This document shows positions 15,196 through 24,037 of a stretch of 64,000 nt of DNA, piece after piece. A program made the position numbers and the translations under genes. The DNA is from an uncultured Bacteroidales bacterium (lineage in GTDB: Bacteria; Bacteroidota; Bacteroidia; Bacteroidales; UBA932): NCBI GenBank assembly GCA_944322565.1, contig CALUPG010000003.1, forward strand, positions 62,001-126,000, read 5' to 3'. How positions within the stretch are numbered: the stretch's first letter is position 1; each line of letters opens with the position of its first letter. The notes beneath the pieces were generated by a model. The model saw only the letters and a program-made list of their open reading frames with translations. It did not search any database and was not told the DNA's origin.

Positions 15196-15768
15196 CTATT
15201 CATTCTGAAATCTTATCCTGCATCCATCAAGGCTCTCGATGACGGCGAGGGATTCGACGCGGATTCCGGCTTTTTCAAGGGGGCCGCGGCCGTGCTGGAA
15301 TGCTTTTTCGATGAGGAAGCCCATGCCGGTGAGTTCGGCACCTGCCTGGTGGATGAGGTCAATGATGCCTTTGGCTGCGTTGGCGTTGGCGAGAAAGTCG
15401 TCAATGAAGAGGACGCGGTCTCCTTCATGAAGATAGTCTCGGCTGACATAGACTTCATATTCGCGGTTTTTGGTGAAGGAAAATATTGTGGTGGAAAGGA
15501 TGTTCTCCATTGTGCTCGGGAGGCTTTTCTTGGCGAAGACTACCGGCACTTTCATTTTCCATCCGGTCATTATTGCAGGGGCGATGCCGCCGGACTCTAT
15601 TGTAAGGATTTTGTTTATCCCCGAGTCAGAGAATATATGGCTGAATTCTTCTGCAATGGATTCCATCAGCATCGGATCCATCTGCTGGTTGATGAAGCTG
15701 TCCACTTTGAGTGTGCCTCCGGGGAGGCATTTCCCTTCTTTCAGGATACGCTGTTCAAGAGCTTTCAT
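15196..15768 (-). CDS. xpt: Xanthine phosphoribosyltransferase
   Basis: The protein of about 190 residues matches bacterial Xpt along its length. It opens [20 protein letters not shown] and continues with [19 protein letters not shown], and the PRPP-binding loop [16 protein letters not shown]. It converts xanthine and PRPP to XMP in the cytoplasm for purine salvage. The ATG at 15766-15768 aligns with the start of known Xpt proteins; a start eight codons upstream at 15792 is also possible. It follows the GNAT gene closely, so it is probably in the same leftward operon. No purine riboswitch is visible. Confidence 0.95.
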   Translation of the reverse strand: MKALEQRILKEGKCLPGGTLKVDSFINQQMDPMLMESIAEEFSHIFSDSGINKILTIESGGIAPAIMTGWKMKVPVVFAKKSLPSTMENILSTTIFSFTKNREYEVYVSRDYLHEGDRVLFIDDFLANANAAKGIIDLIHQAGAELTGMGFLIEKAFQHGRGPLEKAGIRVESLAVIESLDGCRIRFQNE

Positions 15769-15804
15769 AGTCGTCGTATTTTGATTATGCATGGCGCTGT
15801 GCTT

Positions 15805-16122
15805 TTATAGGGCGCAGCTGCCGTCTGTGCACCAGTCGTCGCTTTTTGAACCGTGATATTCAGGATGGCGTTCAAGCCAGACGGCTGCGTATCTGCAGGT
15901 TGCCAGGCAAGAGAGACCTTCATTGCGGGCATAGTCGAAGGCCGCCTTCACCAGAGCAGAAGCGATGCCTCTTCCCCCGATTTCTTCCGGTACTATCGTA
16001 TGGCGGATATCAAGACCTCCGCCTGCGATGTTGTATGACACATAAGCCATGTGGCCGTCTTCCGTGGTTGTGAATCTGTGTCTGTCCCTGTCATGCGAGA
16101 TTTCCATTGCTGTCCTTGTCAT
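15805..16122 (-). CDS. Small GNAT-family N-acetyltransferase (YjdJ-type)
   Basis: This 105-residue protein fits the short YjdJ-type acetyltransferase group. It has a beta-rich N-terminus (FTTTEDGHMAYVSY), then LDIRHTIVPEEIGGRGIASA, which carries the acetyl-CoA pyrophosphate loop GGRGIA, followed by ALVKAAFDYARNEGL and the closing CRYAAVWLERHPEY. The substrate is unknown. Its start overlaps the upstream small gene by 32 bp and xpt follows closely, so the three genes look cotranscribed. Confidence 0.85.
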   Translation of the reverse strand: MTRTAMEISHDRDRHRFTTTEDGHMAYVSYNIAGGGLDIRHTIVPEEIGGRGIASALVKAAFDYARNEGLSCLATCRYAAVWLERHPEYHGSKSDDWCTDGSCAL

Positions 16123-16282
16123 TGGTTTTCACATCGGCTTCTGCCCCGGCGTTCTTTTCGTCAGCAAGCTTTTTCCTGTATGCGTCCATGCGCTTTTTCC
16201 AGGCAAGCCTTCTGGCTTTTTCAGCTGCGGCTTTTCTTTCGAGGTATTCCTCGTATTTCTTTTCCAGATAGTTGTCTGCCAT
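16091..16282 (-). CDS. Small charged protein of unknown function
   Basis: From the ATG at 16280-16282 this encodes 63 residues (MADNYLEKKYEEYLERKAAA...), highly charged and predicted to be mostly helix or coiled coil. I do not know a function. A longer start at 16300 is unlikely because the -7 box TAATTTTG (16289-16296, minus strand) lies inside it. The ATG is exactly 6 bp after that box, suggesting a nearly leaderless mRNA. It overlaps the GNAT start by 32 bp. Confidence 0.6.
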   Translation of the reverse strand: MADNYLEKKYEEYLERKAAAEKARRLAWKKRMDAYRKKLADEKNAGAEADVKTNDKDSNGNLA

Positions 16283-16288
16283 ATTCTG

Positions 16289-16296
16289 CAAAATTA
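16289..16296 (-). promoter_or_regulatory. -7 element 6 bp before the ATG of the small charged protein
   Basis: Minus-strand TAATTTTG fits TAnnTTTG. With only 6 bp to the ATG, transcription should start at or within a few bases of the start codon. Confidence 0.55.
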
Positions 16297-16315
16297 GCAA
16301 AAAGATTGGGATTCT

Positions 16316-17500
16316 TTAATTTTGCTGAGAGCTGAGAGCTGGAAGCAGTTTCTTCAGGAATACCGCGTATCCGGCAAGGGCAATGACGCCTCCGGCATAG
16401 CCGATGTATGACACTGACAATCCGGAACATACATAGCCTCCTGCAAGCGCTCCGGCGCCGATGCCGATGTTGTAGATGCCGGAGTAGATTGACATTGCTA
16501 CCGATGTCCCCTGAGGGGCATTCCGTATGATTTCAGACTGGAATGAAAGATTGTAGAAGTTTATGGCGAATCCCCAGAAGACGCAGAGGATGACCGCTGT
16601 CGCCTGATTCATGGCAGATACACGCATCAGCAGCAGGGCCATTGCAATGCCTCCTACGGCAAAAGAGAGGAAAAATTTTCTGTTCCGTTCGTATTTGCTG
16701 GAGAATATCCAGCTTCCGACAAATCCTACGATACCGAACATTGTGAGTATTAGAGTGATCCAGGTGTCTCCGAACCCGGCGGCCCGGGCCAGGAACGGCT
16801 CTATGTAGCTGTATCCCGTGAAGTGTCCGGATATGGTGATGACTGTGACAAGGTAGATTCCCAGAAGTGCAGGGGATTTGATCAGCGCAGGGAGTTTCCT
16901 CAGAGAGAACGAGTTGTCTCCCGCCGTCTTCGGAAGAACAATGGCAAGGACAGCCAGAATTATGGCCGCAAGTCCGGCAATTATCAGGAATGTGGTCCTC
17001 CATCCAAGCCAGATCCCGACTGTCCGTCCGAGAGGCAGCCCGACAATCATTGCTATGGATGAGCCGCTGACGACAAAGCCAAGGGCCGTGGACTTTTTTC
17101 CTTCAGGGGCAAGACTGACGGCAAGGGGAGTGACTATCGACCAGAATATGGCGTGTGCGCAGGCAACACCGATTCTTGAAAGCATAAGCATATAGAAGTC
17201 TCGTGAAATTCCCGACAATATGTGGCTTGCCGTGAAGAGAGCCGTGATGGAGAGCATGAGTTTCTTGCTCTCTGTCTTGGCAAAGATGAGCATCAGGGGA
17301 AGCGAGGCAAGTGCCACAACCCAGGCATAGACGGTGATGAGCATGCCTGCGTTTGATTCCGTGATTCCGAAGTCCGAGGCGATGTCGGACAGGAGCCCGA
17401 TGGGGATGAATTCTGAAGTATTGAAGATGAATGCGGAGAATGTCAGTCCGATTACAGGCAGCCAGGCTCGGATTCCTGGCGTGGTTTTCTCTGTTGTCAT
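16316..17500 (-). CDS. MFS efflux transporter (SotB/AraJ-like, DHA1)
   Basis: This ~394-residue protein has about 12 membrane helices. The N-terminus (WLPVIGLTFSAFIFNTSEFIP) with IGLLSDIASDFGITESNAG is typical of the SotB/YdhP sugar- or drug-efflux branch of the major facilitator superfamily. The MFS loop-2 motif is weak, as often in this branch. It probably exports sugars, metabolites or drugs by proton antiport. The ATG at 17498-17500 is preferred over one four codons earlier. A minus-strand -7 box TAAATTTG lies at 17568-17575. 17576-17669 holds no gene that I can see. Confidence 0.88.
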   Translation of the reverse strand: MTTEKTTPGIRAWLPVIGLTFSAFIFNTSEFIPIGLLSDIASDFGITESNAGMLITVYAWVVALASLPLMLIFAKTESKKLMLSITALFTASHILSGISRDFYMLMLSRIGVACAHAIFWSIVTPLAVSLAPEGKKSTALGFVVSGSSIAMIVGLPLGRTVGIWLGWRTTFLIIAGLAAIILAVLAIVLPKTAGDNSFSLRKLPALIKSPALLGIYLVTVITISGHFTGYSYIEPFLARAAGFGDTWITLILTMFGIVGFVGSWIFSSKYERNRKFFLSFAVGGIAMALLLMRVSAMNQATAVILCVFWGFAINFYNLSFQSEIIRNAPQGTSVAMSIYSGIYNIGIGAGALAGGYVCSGLSVSYIGYAGGVIALAGYAVFLKKLLPALSSQQN

Positions 17501-17567
17501 TGCTATAATCAAGTATTTTCAACGGCCGGTCAAATATTTTCAGAACCGGCGTTTTCAAAAGCGGGCG

Positions 17568-17575
17568 CAAATTTA
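17568..17575 (-). promoter_or_regulatory. -7 element for the MFS efflux gene
   Basis: Minus-strand TAAATTTG, exact TAnnTTTG, about 70 bp upstream of the ATG. Confidence 0.5.
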
Positions 17576-17669
17576 GAATCAATTTGAGAATCCAGGACAT
17601 TTTTACGATAAATTTTCGGTTAAATTTCAAAAAAATCCTTTTTGAGAAACATCCGAAAAGGATTTTAAG

Positions 17670-17677
17670 TAAGTTTG
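17670..17677 (+). promoter_or_regulatory. -7 element 6 bp before the nnr ATG
   Basis: TAAGTTTG fits TAnnTTTG and is followed by exactly 6 bp and the ATG at 17684. A possible upstream TTG start at 17675 lies inside this box, which argues for the ATG and for a leaderless or near-leaderless mRNA. Confidence 0.6.
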
Positions 17678-17683
17678 TATATC

Positions 17684-19399
17684 ATGAAAATTCTAATCGG
17701 TAAAAATATCCGCGAGGCAGACCTGAGGACCATTGAGAGTGAGCCGGTCCGGAGCATCGACCTTATGGAGCGTGCAGCTGCTGCCATTGAAAATACGATA
17801 GTGTCATGTTCGGAACCGGGGCTTTCCGGAGCCGACGCCTGGGACAGTGCCGGCTATCCGGAATATCTTGTGGTCGTCGGGAAAGGCAACAATGGGGGAG
17901 ACGGGCTGGCGGTGGCAAGGCTGCTGTCCGGCAGATTCGGCTCCTCGCGCAGGATTTCAGTGCTGAATGTATTTCCTCCGGAAGACCTTTCACCTGACTG
18001 CAGGACCAATCTGGACCGTCTGCCGTCGGACATCGACAGATATGCGATGCGTGAAAACCGGATAATCCGGATGCCTTCCGGAACCGAGGTCCGGGCAAGA
18101 ATGCTTTTTAATCAACGGACTGTCATTGTCGACGCGTTGCTCGGAACGGGAGTCTCCGGTTCTGTGAGGGATCCTGCAAGACTGGCTGTCAGGCTGATTA
18201 ATTCTTTCTCCGGATTCTGCAGGAAAGTCATCTCGATTGATATTCCTTCCGGACTTCCGACTGAGCCGGATCATACTTTTCTTTCTGATGTAGTCGTGGC
18301 GGATGCCACAGTTACAGTGGAATTTCCCAAGCTTTCACTTCTTCTTCCTGAGACAGGGAGATTTGCCGGAAAATTGTCAGTTGTCCATATAGGGCTGGAT
18401 GCGAAATACATGGAATCCGTGCAGTCGGATTACTGTGCCGTTGACCGTAATTTTATACGCAACCTCATGAAGCCGAGGAACGAATTTGACAACAAAGGTA
18501 CTCATGGTCATGCGCTTATCATATCAGGTAGTACCGGAATGATGGGGGCTGCCGTACTCTCCGCAGGTGCTGCGCTGAGGTCCGGCTGCGGTCTGGTGTC
18601 AGTAAGAGTCCCGTTTCAGGAAAGAAAAGTCATTCAGATTTCCCTGCCCTCGGCGATAGTGTCTCCTGACCCGGCATGCGTATTTTCTTCCATTACTGAA
18701 GGTCTTTCAAGATATTCTTCCATAGCAGTCGGACCTGGAATCGGGCAGAGACAGGAGACAGTTGCCGCACTGAAATGTCTGCTTTCGGAGATGTCCGCGG
18801 ACAAGCATAAGACATTTGCCAGATCCGGTGTATTCGATCCTCATGTAAAGACTCTTGTCCTTGATGCGGATGCACTCAATATCATTTCTTCCCATCCCGA
18901 TATGCTTCATCTGATTCCTTCCGGAGCAGTCCTGACTCCGCATATCGGAGAATTGTCGAGACTCCTCCGTGCTGCTGTCTCTTCCGGATTCATCGGGCGG
19001 ACAACTGTGCCGCAGACAGATAATCTTCTTTCCATCGACAGAAAGGTCGGAGGGAGTTCTTATTATCCGTGGCAGAATGATATGGAGAAAGTTGCGATGG
19101 TGCGGGCGCTCAGCCGCAGATTGGCGTCTGTAATTGTGGTCAAGGGGGCGCATACCATGATTTGCAGCCCTGACGGAAAATGTTTCTTCAACATGACCGG
19201 CAACCCGGGGATGGCCAAGGGCGGAAGCGGCGACATCCTCACGGGCCTTATAGCGGGTCTTGCTGCAAGAAGCTATGATTCCTTGTCTGCTGCAGTCCTG
19301 GGCGTGTGGTTCCATGGTATGGCAGGGGACAAGGCTGCATCTGTGCGCGGGATGGAATCCATGAACTCAACGGACATCCTTGATTGTCTGCAAATATGA
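17684..19399 (+). CDS. nnr: Bifunctional NAD(P)HX epimerase / ADP-dependent NAD(P)HX dehydratase
   Basis: This 571-residue protein joins two repair enzymes. The N-terminal YjeF_N epimerase (~1-235) has SIDLMERAA, VVGKGNNGGDGLAVARLL and DALLGTGVSG. The C-terminal kinase-fold dehydratase has NKGTHGHALIISGS, GPGIGQ, VLDADALN, LTPHIGE, VVKGAHT and the GNPGMAKGGSGDILTG signature with its catalytic Asp. Together they restore damaged hydrated NADH and NADPH. It is longer than the usual ~500 residues because of loops in the dehydratase part. Its end touches a terminator that belongs to the convergent tRNA gene. Confidence 0.95.
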   Translation: MKILIGKNIREADLRTIESEPVRSIDLMERAAAAIENTIVSCSEPGLSGADAWDSAGYPEYLVVVGKGNNGGDGLAVARLLSGRFGSSRRISVLNVFPPEDLSPDCRTNLDRLPSDIDRYAMRENRIIRMPSGTEVRARMLFNQRTVIVDALLGTGVSGSVRDPARLAVRLINSFSGFCRKVISIDIPSGLPTEPDHTFLSDVVVADATVTVEFPKLSLLLPETGRFAGKLSVVHIGLDAKYMESVQSDYCAVDRNFIRNLMKPRNEFDNKGTHGHALIISGSTGMMGAAVLSAGAALRSGCGLVSVRVPFQERKVIQISLPSAIVSPDPACVFSSITEGLSRYSSIAVGPGIGQRQETVAALKCLLSEMSADKHKTFARSGVFDPHVKTLVLDADALNIISSHPDMLHLIPSGAVLTPHIGELSRLLRAAVSSGFIGRTTVPQTDNLLSIDRKVGGSSYYPWQNDMEKVAMVRALSRRLASVIVVKGAHTMICSPDGKCFFNMTGNPGMAKGGSGDILTGLIAGLAARSYDSLSAAVLGVWFHGMAGDKAASVRGMESMNSTDILDCLQI

Positions 19400-19435
19400 A
19401 AAAGACAGGCAGCTGAACCATTGCAGCTGCCTGTC
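19399..19435 (-). terminator. Terminator of the tRNA-Ala gene
   Basis: A perfect 12-bp stem (GACAGGCAGCTG with CAGCTGCCTGTC) and 8-base loop is followed on the minus strand by five T. On the + strand no T-run follows, so it mainly serves the tRNA. Confidence 0.85.
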
Positions 19436-19444
19436 AGTAGACTG

Positions 19445-19518
19445 TGGAGGTAGACGGAGTCGAACCGACGACCCCCTGCTTGCAAAGCAGGTGCTCTAGC
19501 CAACTGAGCTATACCCCC
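19445..19518 (-). tRNA. tRNA-Ala (anticodon TGC)
   Basis: On the minus strand a 74-nt cloverleaf reads GGGGGTATAGCTCAGTTGG... to ...TACCTCCA. The anticodon stem is CCTGC/GCAGG around the loop TTTGCAA, giving anticodon TGC (alanine). The T-arm contains GGTTCGACTCC. The acceptor stem has one G-U pair. CCA is not encoded. Confidence 0.97.
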
Positions 19519-19608
19519 ATTTGTTTATTTGCCCGCACTTCGTCGCAACTCTGTGACGGACAAAATAAACTGTAAAATAAAAGAACTTGCCACTTTATGA
19601 GTGGAGTG

Positions 19609-19616
19609 CAAAGGTA
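19609..19616 (-). promoter_or_regulatory. Promoter of tRNA-Ala
   Basis: Minus-strand TACCTTTG (-7) with a near-match ATTG 19 bp upstream (19636-19639). The interval 19519-19729 holds this promoter and the dut leader but no gene. Confidence 0.55.
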
Positions 19617-19729
19617 GATATTTTATTTTTATATGCAATAAAATTCGGACAATATTTTGTGCATATATTTTTTCAATGGCGAAACTTTTCTCTAACTTCG
19701 CAGACTGGAATTAATAGAAATCAATAGAT

Positions 19730-20173
19730 ATGATAAATATGACTGAAGTTTGTATAGTAAATGTTTCTGGCTATCCGGTGCCGTCTTATGCTACCGAATT
19801 GTCCGCAGGGATGGATTTGAAGGCGTCCATAGACACACCACTGACGCTGGGGCCTCTGGAGCGGGCATTGATTCCTACGGGAATAAGCATTGCACTGCCT
19901 GAAGGCACCGAAGCCCAGATTCGTCCGAGAAGCGGTCTTGCTGCAAAACACGGCATAACTGTATTGAATTCCCCCGGCACTATTGACGCCGATTACAGAG
20001 GCGAAATTAAAGTCATTCTGGTCAATCTTTCCAACGAGCCTTTTGTTATAAATCCCGGAGAGAGGATAGCCCAGATGGTGGTGGCAAAATTTGAGAAAGT
20101 TGTGTGGAAAGAGGTTGCTGCCCTTGATGATACCGCAAGGGGAGAAGGAGGATTCGGAAGCACCGGGAAATAG
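19730..20173 (+). CDS. dut: dUTP diphosphatase
   Basis: This 147-residue protein has the five dUTPase motifs: SAGMDLKA (I), RSGLAAKHG (II), the uridine-binding hairpin [13 protein letters not shown] (III), GERIAQMVV (IV) and the C-terminal [11 protein letters not shown] (V) that closes over the active site. It hydrolyses dUTP to dUMP and diphosphate as a trimer, keeping uracil out of DNA. A second ATG at 19739 is an alternative start. murF begins 1 bp after its stop, so the two are translationally coupled. Confidence 0.96.
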   Translation: MINMTEVCIVNVSGYPVPSYATELSAGMDLKASIDTPLTLGPLERALIPTGISIALPEGTEAQIRPRSGLAAKHGITVLNSPGTIDADYRGEIKVILVNLSNEPFVINPGERIAQMVVAKFEKVVWKEVAALDDTARGEGGFGSTGK

Positions 20174-20174
20174 C

Positions 20175-21590
20175 ATGGAGACATCAGAGATTTACAAAAT
20201 ATTCAAGGAATGCGGCTCCGTAGAGACGGACAGCCGCAAAATAAGGGGCGGAGAGCTTTTCTTTGCACTGAAAGGAGAGAATTTTGACGGAAATGAATTT
20301 GCACTCAAGGCTCTTGAGGCCGGTGCCGCTTATGCGGTTGTCGCGGCGGACTCAACGGCTGCGTCAGTTGACTCTCAGAGGATTATCCCTGTGCATGATA
20401 CCCTGTCGGCACTTCAGGATCTGGCAAGATACCACAGGTCAATGACATTCGTAGACGGCAGACCGCTGCCGGTCATCGGACTTACTGGGACCAACGGGAA
20501 GACGACAACCAAAGAACTCATCAAGGCCGTATTGTCCGTGCGCTACAATGTAACGGCAACCGAAGGCAATCTCAACAACAGCATAGGCGTACCGCTTTCA
20601 CTTCTGAAAATCAACCATGACACTCAGATAGCGGTCATTGAAATGGGGGCCAGTCATCCCGGTGACATAGCGGAACTTGTGTCCGTCGCTCTGCCGGATT
20701 ACGGACTCATCACAAATGTCGGGAAAGCCCATCTGGAGGGATTCGGCTCTTTTGAAGGAGTGATGAAGGCCAAGGGAGAACTGTACGACTACATTCAGCG
20801 CACTGCCGACAAGGTCTTTATTAATGTTGACAATCCATATCTGTGCAGAATGGCTTCGGAGCGGCCGGATCTCCGTACTGTCCCTTACGGAGTGTCCTGT
20901 CAGCATGCTGAGATTCTGCCTGTCACACCGTCTCAGCCATTCCTGCGGATGAGGATTCCTGTTGCTGCGGAGTCTCTCTCCGGAGAGCCTGGCCCCGGTA
21001 CATCATTTTCAGACGGTTCCCGAGCTGTAGAAATTGACACTTCTCTTGTTGGCGCCTACAATGCCGACAATGTTATGGCCGCGATAGCTGTTGGAAAGGA
21101 ATTCGGTGTATCTGTGCAAGAGGCTGCCGAAGCCATCCGGGCATACCGGCCTTCAGACAGCCGCTCCCAGATGGTCAGGACAATGTCCAATGTGCTTGTT
21201 GTCGATGCATATAATGCCAATCCGTCAAGCATGATGGCGGCCCTGTCCAATTTCAGGTCAATGTCAGCTGCACATAAGGCCGTGATGCTCGGGGATATGC
21301 TGGAGCTTGGAAAAGATTCTGTCAATGAGCATCTGTCTGTCCTCCGCGAGGCATCCCTCATGGATGCCGATGTTTATGTCGCAGGAAACGAATTTGGCAG
21401 AGCAATGGACATCCTCCTTGCTGACCGGGGGACAAGTCGTTTGACGGCTGCTTCGGGGCATGGGTTGATGCACTTCGCCTCTTCTGATGCACTTGCCGAA
21501 TGGCTCGGGAAACACCCTCTGGAAAATACATTGGTGCTTGTCAAAGGGTCCCGGGGAACCAGGATGGAAAAGGTATTGCCTTATCTGTAA
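20175..21590 (+). CDS. murF: UDP-N-acetylmuramoyl-tripeptide:D-Ala-D-Ala ligase
   Basis: From the ATG at 20175 the protein has 471 residues. An N-terminal substrate-binding domain (TDSRKIRGGELFFALKGENFDG) precedes the Mur ligase ATPase centre (GLTGTNGKTTTKELI, ~110-125), with NLNNSIGVPLSLL and VIEMGASHPGDI following. The C-terminal domain contains DAYNANPSSMMAAL and VLVKGSRGTRME. It adds D-Ala-D-Ala to the peptidoglycan precursor in the cytoplasm. A longer frame to 20091 overlaps dut and is not the true start. Confidence 0.96.
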   Translation: METSEIYKIFKECGSVETDSRKIRGGELFFALKGENFDGNEFALKALEAGAAYAVVAADSTAASVDSQRIIPVHDTLSALQDLARYHRSMTFVDGRPLPVIGLTGTNGKTTTKELIKAVLSVRYNVTATEGNLNNSIGVPLSLLKINHDTQIAVIEMGASHPGDIAELVSVALPDYGLITNVGKAHLEGFGSFEGVMKAKGELYDYIQRTADKVFINVDNPYLCRMASERPDLRTVPYGVSCQHAEILPVTPSQPFLRMRIPVAAESLSGEPGPGTSFSDGSRAVEIDTSLVGAYNADNVMAAIAVGKEFGVSVQEAAEAIRAYRPSDSRSQMVRTMSNVLVVDAYNANPSSMMAALSNFRSMSAAHKAVMLGDMLELGKDSVNEHLSVLREASLMDADVYVAGNEFGRAMDILLADRGTSRLTAASGHGLMHFASSDALAEWLGKHPLENTLVLVKGSRGTRMEKVLPYL

Positions 21591-21612
21591 CTTGCAGCTT
21601 TCGGCCTGCATT

Positions 21613-22206
21613 TTACTTTTTGCCGGCAGCCTTAATTATTTTTCTTGCAATCCAACCGCAGAAAAGTCCGATGAGAGTCCCGAAGATGATTCCGACAAGG
21701 ACATCTCCGAAATAATGCTTGCCGACAAAAATTCTGCTGATGCTGACCATAAAGGCCCAGAAGAATATCCATGCTGAGTATCCTGCATACTTCTGTCTGT
21801 TGTCATTGCGGAGACCCATGCTGGAGCATACAGCAAATCCGAATGCATTTGAGGCGTGGCCGGAGAAGAATCCGTACAGTCCGCCTCCGGCACTCCCTTC
21901 CACGATATACAGGCCCATGGCCTTCATGACCCCGTCGTGACATGGTCGCAGTCTCGCAACCCCTTCCTTGAAAAGGTTTGCCAGCTGGTCACATAACACG
22001 AGGCAAAGTACGCATGAGAGCAGCACTACAAGCCCTTTCTTCCAGCCAAGTCTCCAAAAGAAAAGCGCAGCGACAACCGCATACATCGGAAACCAAATCT
22101 GGACATGCGAAAAAAACTGCATGACTGCATCCGACCATCCGCAGTGAAAACTGTTTATGAAAAGTGTGACCTGCTGGTCAAGTTCGTGTAGATTCTGCCA
22201 GAACAT
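21613..22206 (-). CDS. PAP2-family membrane phosphatase
   Basis: This 197-residue integral membrane protein has the three phosphatase motifs of the PAP2 superfamily: KEGVARLRP near 80-88, SGHASN near 112-116, and SRIFVGKHYFGDV near 160-172 with the catalytic His. Five or six hydrophobic helices are visible. It would remove a phosphate from a lipid such as undecaprenyl diphosphate or phosphatidate at the outer face of the inner membrane. It starts 5 bp after the obg stop, so it is the last gene of that unit. Confidence 0.9.
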   Translation of the reverse strand: MFWQNLHELDQQVTLFINSFHCGWSDAVMQFFSHVQIWFPMYAVVAALFFWRLGWKKGLVVLLSCVLCLVLCDQLANLFKEGVARLRPCHDGVMKAMGLYIVEGSAGGGLYGFFSGHASNAFGFAVCSSMGLRNDNRQKYAGYSAWIFFWAFMVSISRIFVGKHYFGDVLVGIIFGTLIGLFCGWIARKIIKAAGKK

Positions 22207-22211
22207 ATTTC

Positions 22212-23207
22212 CTATTGTTTATGCAGGGCTGTCCAGAGCATGTCTTTAAGCTCTTTGAGACCTTCTCCTGTCAGTGATGATATGAACACATGGGGAATGT
22301 CGGCCGGAAGACCTGCCTCCATTTCCGATTTCATCTCCCTGTCAAGCATGTCGGACTTGCTTATGGCAAGGACCCGCTCCTTGACAAGTAATTCGGGATT
22401 GTACATCCGGAGCTCATTCAGAAGCACTTCATAGCCCCTTGCTATGTCATCCTCATCAGCAGGCACCATGAAAAGCAGGATGGAGTTCCTTTCTATGTGC
22501 CTGAGAAAGCGCAGTCCTATGCCCTTGCCTTCGTGCGCCCCTTCAATGATGCCGGGAATGTCCGCCATCACGAACGACTGGTCGTCATAGTAGGATACTA
22601 TTCCCAGATTCGGCTCAAGCGTAGTGAAGGCGTAGTCGGCAATCTTGGGCTTGGCTGCGGACACCTTTGAGAGCAGGGTAGACTTGCCTGCATTCGGAAA
22701 TCCCACAAGTCCGACATCCGCCAGTATCTTGAGCTCCAGTATGAACCATCCTTCCTGGCCCGGCTCTCCCGGCTGGGCATAGCGCGGCGTCTGGTTGGTG
22801 GCCGACTTGAAGTTGTTGTTGCCGAGACCGCCTCGGCCGCCTTTTACCAATATCCTTTCCTCACCAGGCTCAACGAGTTCAAAAAGAGTCTCTCCTGTCT
22901 CGGCATCCTTTGCTACAGTGCCGAGCGGTACATCAAGATAAATGTCTTCTCCGTTTTTTCCCTTGCACAGCTGCCCGCTTCCGGCTCCTCCATGCTCCGC
23001 CTTTATATGCTTGCGGTATTTGAGATGTATGAGGGTCCAGAACTGCGGATTGGCCCTGAGAATCACATGGCCTCCACGCCCCCCGTCACCTCCGTCCGGA
23101 CCTCCCTTCGGGATGTATTTCTCTCTCCTGAGATGCATTGAACCTGCGCCTCCGTTTCCGGACGCGCAGAAAATCTTCACATAGTCTATGAAATTGCTGT
23201 CTGGCAT
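22212..23207 (-). CDS. obg: Obg/CgtA ribosome-assembly GTPase
   Basis: From the ATG at 23205-23207 the protein has 331 residues. The N-terminal glycine-rich Obg fold ([18 protein letters not shown], then [15 protein letters not shown]) spans ~1-158. The GTPase domain follows with the P-loop [23 protein letters not shown] (G3) and SKSD (G4). It assists large-subunit ribosome maturation and stress responses. It lacks a C-terminal OCT extension. An upstream frame start at 23231 is less likely because a -7 box TATCTTTG (23229-23236, minus strand) overlaps it. PAP2 follows after 5 bp. Confidence 0.96.
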   Translation of the reverse strand: MPDSNFIDYVKIFCASGNGGAGSMHLRREKYIPKGGPDGGDGGRGGHVILRANPQFWTLIHLKYRKHIKAEHGGAGSGQLCKGKNGEDIYLDVPLGTVAKDAETGETLFELVEPGEERILVKGGRGGLGNNNFKSATNQTPRYAQPGEPGQEGWFILELKILADVGLVGFPNAGKSTLLSKVSAAKPKIADYAFTTLEPNLGIVSYYDDQSFVMADIPGIIEGAHEGKGIGLRFLRHIERNSILLFMVPADEDDIARGYEVLLNELRMYNPELLVKERVLAISKSDMLDREMKSEMEAGLPADIPHVFISSLTGEGLKELKDMLWTALHKQ

Positions 23208-23228
23208 AATTATTTTCGTATATCCTGA

Positions 23229-23236
23229 CAAAGATA
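23229..23236 (-). promoter_or_regulatory. -7 element for obg
   Basis: Minus-strand TATCTTTG, exact TAnnTTTG, about 21 bp upstream of the obg ATG. Confidence 0.55.
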
Positions 23237-23254
23237 ATTATTCTTTTTACAAAA

Positions 23255-23911
23255 TCATGTTGACAGGACTATTCCTCTGACATTGTCAAATTTTCCTGCC
23301 TTGAGGTCTTCTGGTGCAATCAGGAAGCACAGGACTCCGCAGTCCATGAAATTCAGGCTGAAGTCACTGCCGCTGAAAGAATCTATCTGGAGGAAAATCT
23401 CCCAGTTTTCGAACGGAGAGTCCCATGTCTCCCACTCGCGGTGAGTCGGGGCGGCGAACAAGATGTGTTCGTCCTGGTATGTTTCAGGATTGGTCGTGAA
23501 TGTGACTTGCAGTTCTGACGGGCTTGTCTCTTCTCCCTCTTCGTCAAGGAGCACGGTTTCTTCCATGTCGTCACAGTCAGGAAAGTACAGCACTCTTACA
23601 TCATCCGGAGAACTGATATATCCGGATATGCAGCCGGCGTCCGCATCATAGCCGAGATAATGGTCAATTTTTGCATAGAACTGCAGCAGTCCTTTTGCGG
23701 GAAGAGGCGAATCGGGAATGCTCAGTTCCTCAAGTCTTATCTGACAGATGAAGAAATAGGGGTACGGGACACCTTCATTGTCGGTGTACATCGGGTAGGG
23801 ATATCCTTTCGGAAGATCAGGATTGCCCCAGAAGCGCGAACAGCATTGGGGCAGTTTCCCGGAAGGCCGTGAGAGAGTGAGACTGACAGGCTTCATATCA
23901 GAAAATGGCAT
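23255..23911 (-). CDS. DUF1963 (YwqG-like) protein
   Basis: This 218-residue protein resembles the YwqG/DUF1963 family. It has FWGNPDLPKGYPYPMY near residue 27, FFICQIRLEEL near 53, and GLLQFYAKIDHYLG near 74. Acidic stretches (CDDMEETVLLDEEGEE) follow, and the C-terminus reads FSLNFMDCGVLCFLIAPEDL. The family function is unknown. No signal peptide is present. It lies 47 bp upstream of obg on the same strand. Confidence 0.85.
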   Translation of the reverse strand: MPFSDMKPVSLTLSRPSGKLPQCCSRFWGNPDLPKGYPYPMYTDNEGVPYPYFFICQIRLEELSIPDSPLPAKGLLQFYAKIDHYLGYDADAGCISGYISSPDDVRVLYFPDCDDMEETVLLDEEGEETSPSELQVTFTTNPETYQDEHILFAAPTHREWETWDSPFENWEIFLQIDSFSGSDFSLNFMDCGVLCFLIAPEDLKAGKFDNVRGIVLST

Positions 23912-23948
23912 ATATAAGGGCCGGGGCCAGTATCATATAAATCAAAGC

Positions 23949-24001
23949 GGCCGAAGCCCACACATGTCCTGATATTTGCGAACTTCTTGCAGGCTTCGGC
24001 C
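23949..24001. repeat. 10-bp perfect inverted repeat between adk and DUF1963
   Basis: GGCCGAAGCC (23949-23958) and GGCTTCGGCC (23992-24001) pair perfectly with a 33-base loop. A TTTTC follows on the + strand only, so it is a weak terminator candidate for the leftward adk transcript. Confidence 0.5.
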
Positions 24002-24037
24002 TTTTCATGGCGGGCAGTCGTGGCCCCGTCAGGTTGC

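Noticed and set aside
15768..16122. Purine riboswitch before xpt
   Set aside because: xpt follows the GNAT gene with almost no leader and no riboswitch-like fold is seen.
17675..17683. TTG start for nnr (and the same for holA at 33983)
   Set aside because: Both TTG codons lie within the -7 promoter boxes, so they would not be in the mRNA.
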